A stretch of 64,000 nucleotides of DNA from Thiomargarita sp. (GTDB taxonomy: Bacteria > Pseudomonadota > Gammaproteobacteria > Beggiatoales > Beggiatoaceae): NCBI GenBank assembly GCA_020726335.1, contig DYSU01000001.1:26183-90182 (forward strand), in the 5' to 3' direction. Position 1 is the stretch's first letter. Every line of letters starts with the position of its first letter. The notes beneath the pieces were generated by a model. The model worked only from the letters and a program-made list of their open reading frames with translations, was not told the origin of the DNA and searched no databases. Positions 63,701-64,000 of this stretch are shown one piece after another. The position numbers and the translations under genes are program-made.

Positions 63701-64000
63701 CGGTTGTGCTGATGTTCAGTGCGCGCCGTTGACGTTGCTCCAATAAGGCTTGCTTGTGGCTGTCAAAACTGCTGTACACTTCTTCGCGCTTGTCGGCGAT
63801 TTTGGCCAAAAATTCATCGTCGCTAAAACGGGCATCTAAATCTTCCAATTGCGCCATGATGCGCGCCGTCGCTTCATCCACTTTTTCAGGCGTATCGGCT
63901 TGACTGATGGCACTGGTCACGCTTTGCGAGAAAAGTTTGAATTGGGCGGCAAATTCTTGCACGGCTTCACCCGACAAGACCGCTTTTTTCTTTAACGTCA
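60738..64000 (-). CDS. large AAA ATPase of the DUF3686 'DNA repair ATPase' type (5' end outside window)
   Basis: The visible part is at least 1080 residues; the frame is open to the right edge, and the TTG near 63977 is not a convincing start. An N-terminal helical part (DUF3686-like, about 1-550) precedes an AAA domain with Walker A SPPGYGKTTLMEYLA (about 595), NVMLYLDDIQH as Walker B, and FCIAMAGNPYTESGEAFKIPDMLANRADIYNLGDV, a sensor and second-region pattern. The C-terminus is coiled coil. Proteins of this type are annotated as DNA repair ATPases, but I know of no proof. Its 3' end is ten bases from the convergent DUF4389 gene. Confidence 0.8.
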   Translation of the reverse strand, partial: TLKKKAVLSGEAVQEFAAQFKLFSQSVTSAISQADTPEKVDEATARIMAQLEDLDARFSDDEFLAKIADKREEVYSSFDSHKQALLEQRQRRALNISTTADRILQGIQRRGAHFADLDEQNAYFAADAMVLKVRDLVQQLFDLGDSVKAGDIEAKLKAISDQAGRELRDQKELFSAGGKVIKLGNHAFSVNTQELDLTLLPRNDAMMVHLTGTDFFSVIEDEALNQTQAYWQQSLLSETDHVYRAEYLAATLLFDAEKASDLLKITLEKNGLLKLTRQAAAQRFDEGYERGVHDADAALILEKLLPLYNEAGLLRFSPDTRAMAQLFWAFYPERERKEAWAKAAQSLQQLQDLFAHGWQAFKQYTMDDIQQAFIAFEAGNSGQNPCLISDYLLEELKAKNPRFSTAFEASQLAKNFWTYLEQHNKRREFSEDLHLNNHLTKRLALVLAWLNGYQTEDNRYNLEAAVILLTGKELNRQVSSAVTETSIHGLLGQHPQIAQRQLVVRLDEFMRRLAHHRQTVVPAFKAYRKLRQQIIQREYGQLRLDEFKPRPLTSFVRNQLINEIYLPLIGDNFAKQMGSAGENKRSDLMGMLLLISPPGYGKTTLMEYLAQRLGLIFVKINCPTIGQRVISLDPSEAPNATARQELDKLNLALEMGNNVMLYLDDIQHSNPEFLQKFISLADGQRRIEGIWRGKTQTYDLRGKRFCIAMAGNPYTESGEAFKIPDMLANRADIYNLGDVLGGKQAVFALSYIENCLTSNAVLAPLANRGQQDVYKLIRLAQGEDIARSDFDHNYSSSDLNEITQILRKLFKIQSVVLKVNQQYILSAAQKEDYRTEPPFKLQGSYRNMNKMAEKVVTVMNNEELQQLISDHYQGEAQTLTTGAEENWLKLAELRGIQTDAQKKRWLEIKKTYTRKRNLGGNDQDPTLKVINQLSLVTEQLGNIHHALADVGDKTQEKSMDFSQLQPMLGNIQQWLQSLGKQYQSGQKQQQQQWDKYNLSIAQLSQLWSVAQQPPKVEVIHQASDSLESVVKELVGMIDQTLLPVVHNFERKSRLDLVLWHRVKNISDSLKGIEERLFKEKQRINPV

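Noticed and set aside
63975-63977. TTG start for the large AAA ATPase
   Set aside because: The frame continues without a stop to the edge and there is no ribosome site, so the true start is probably outside the window.

Overview
The window looks like chromosome of a sulfur-metabolising gammaproteobacterium, perhaps Thiotrichales/Beggiatoaceae-like (inference from gene content and protein style, not a database match). Pointers are dissimilatory-type sulfate adenylyltransferase (sat), an Rnf electron-transfer cluster with its flavinylating enzyme ApbE, an octaheme tetrathionate-reductase-family cytochrome with a b-type partner, a decayed hydroxylamine-oxidoreductase-like cytochrome, type IV pilus genes (pilR, a pilin, pilU) and surface-polysaccharide genes. 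Coding density is very high, with many ATGA or short overlaps. I saw no tRNA, rRNA, CRISPR array, IS element or prophage.

Layout. 1-5 kb (minus): a Wzz-like chain-length protein interrupted by an in-frame 8-bp repeat, UDP-galactopyranose mutase, a small helical protein, and the cytochrome b/octaheme pair. 5-9.2 kb (plus): an O-antigen-ligase-like protein, OsmC, guaA, and an isolated A-rich small gene. 9.3-12.4 kb: an NtrX-like regulator with degenerate ATPase motifs (minus), purE, tsaC, and an HPt-like protein lacking its histidine. 12.4-17.3 kb: rnfABCDG plus a lipoprotein, with no rnfE. 17.3-22.1 kb (minus): lytic transglycosylase, yejE-like permease, dut, apbE, RDD protein, sat. 22.3-28.6 kb (plus): a secreted protein, a GNAT protein, then the tight series zipA-pheA-hslR-NSS-ratA-rnfH. 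28.6-34.2 kb: nucleotide-sugar epimerase, dacB, a methyltransferase, the cytochrome pseudogene and a small secreted protein. 34.3-43.9 kb: a receiver-kinase hybrid, pfk, pilR, pilin, folC, yejF, a coiled-coil protein, pilU. 44-50 kb: a giant alpha-2-macroglobulin. 50-56.8 kb: receiver-adenylate cyclase, lon, hup, ppiD, ybaB. 56.9-64 kb: ftsL with a small secreted protein, cca, CBS protein, ribD, DUF4389 protein, and a large AAA ATPase that runs off the right edge.

How the genes fit together. RnfB/C pass electrons from soluble carriers to the FMN-bearing RnfD/RnfG, and ApbE attaches those flavins. Sat and the octaheme cytochrome fit sulfur-compound energy metabolism. PilR probably drives the pilin next to it from a sigma-54-like promoter, and PilU powers retraction. 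Wzz, Glf, the ligase and the UDP-glucuronate epimerase belong to envelope polysaccharide assembly. The most unusual points are the 8-bp repeat tract in the Wzz-like gene (possible phase variation), the multiply broken octaheme cytochrome, several signalling proteins that have lost their catalytic or phospho-acceptor residues, an N-terminal extension on PheA, and the missing rnfE.
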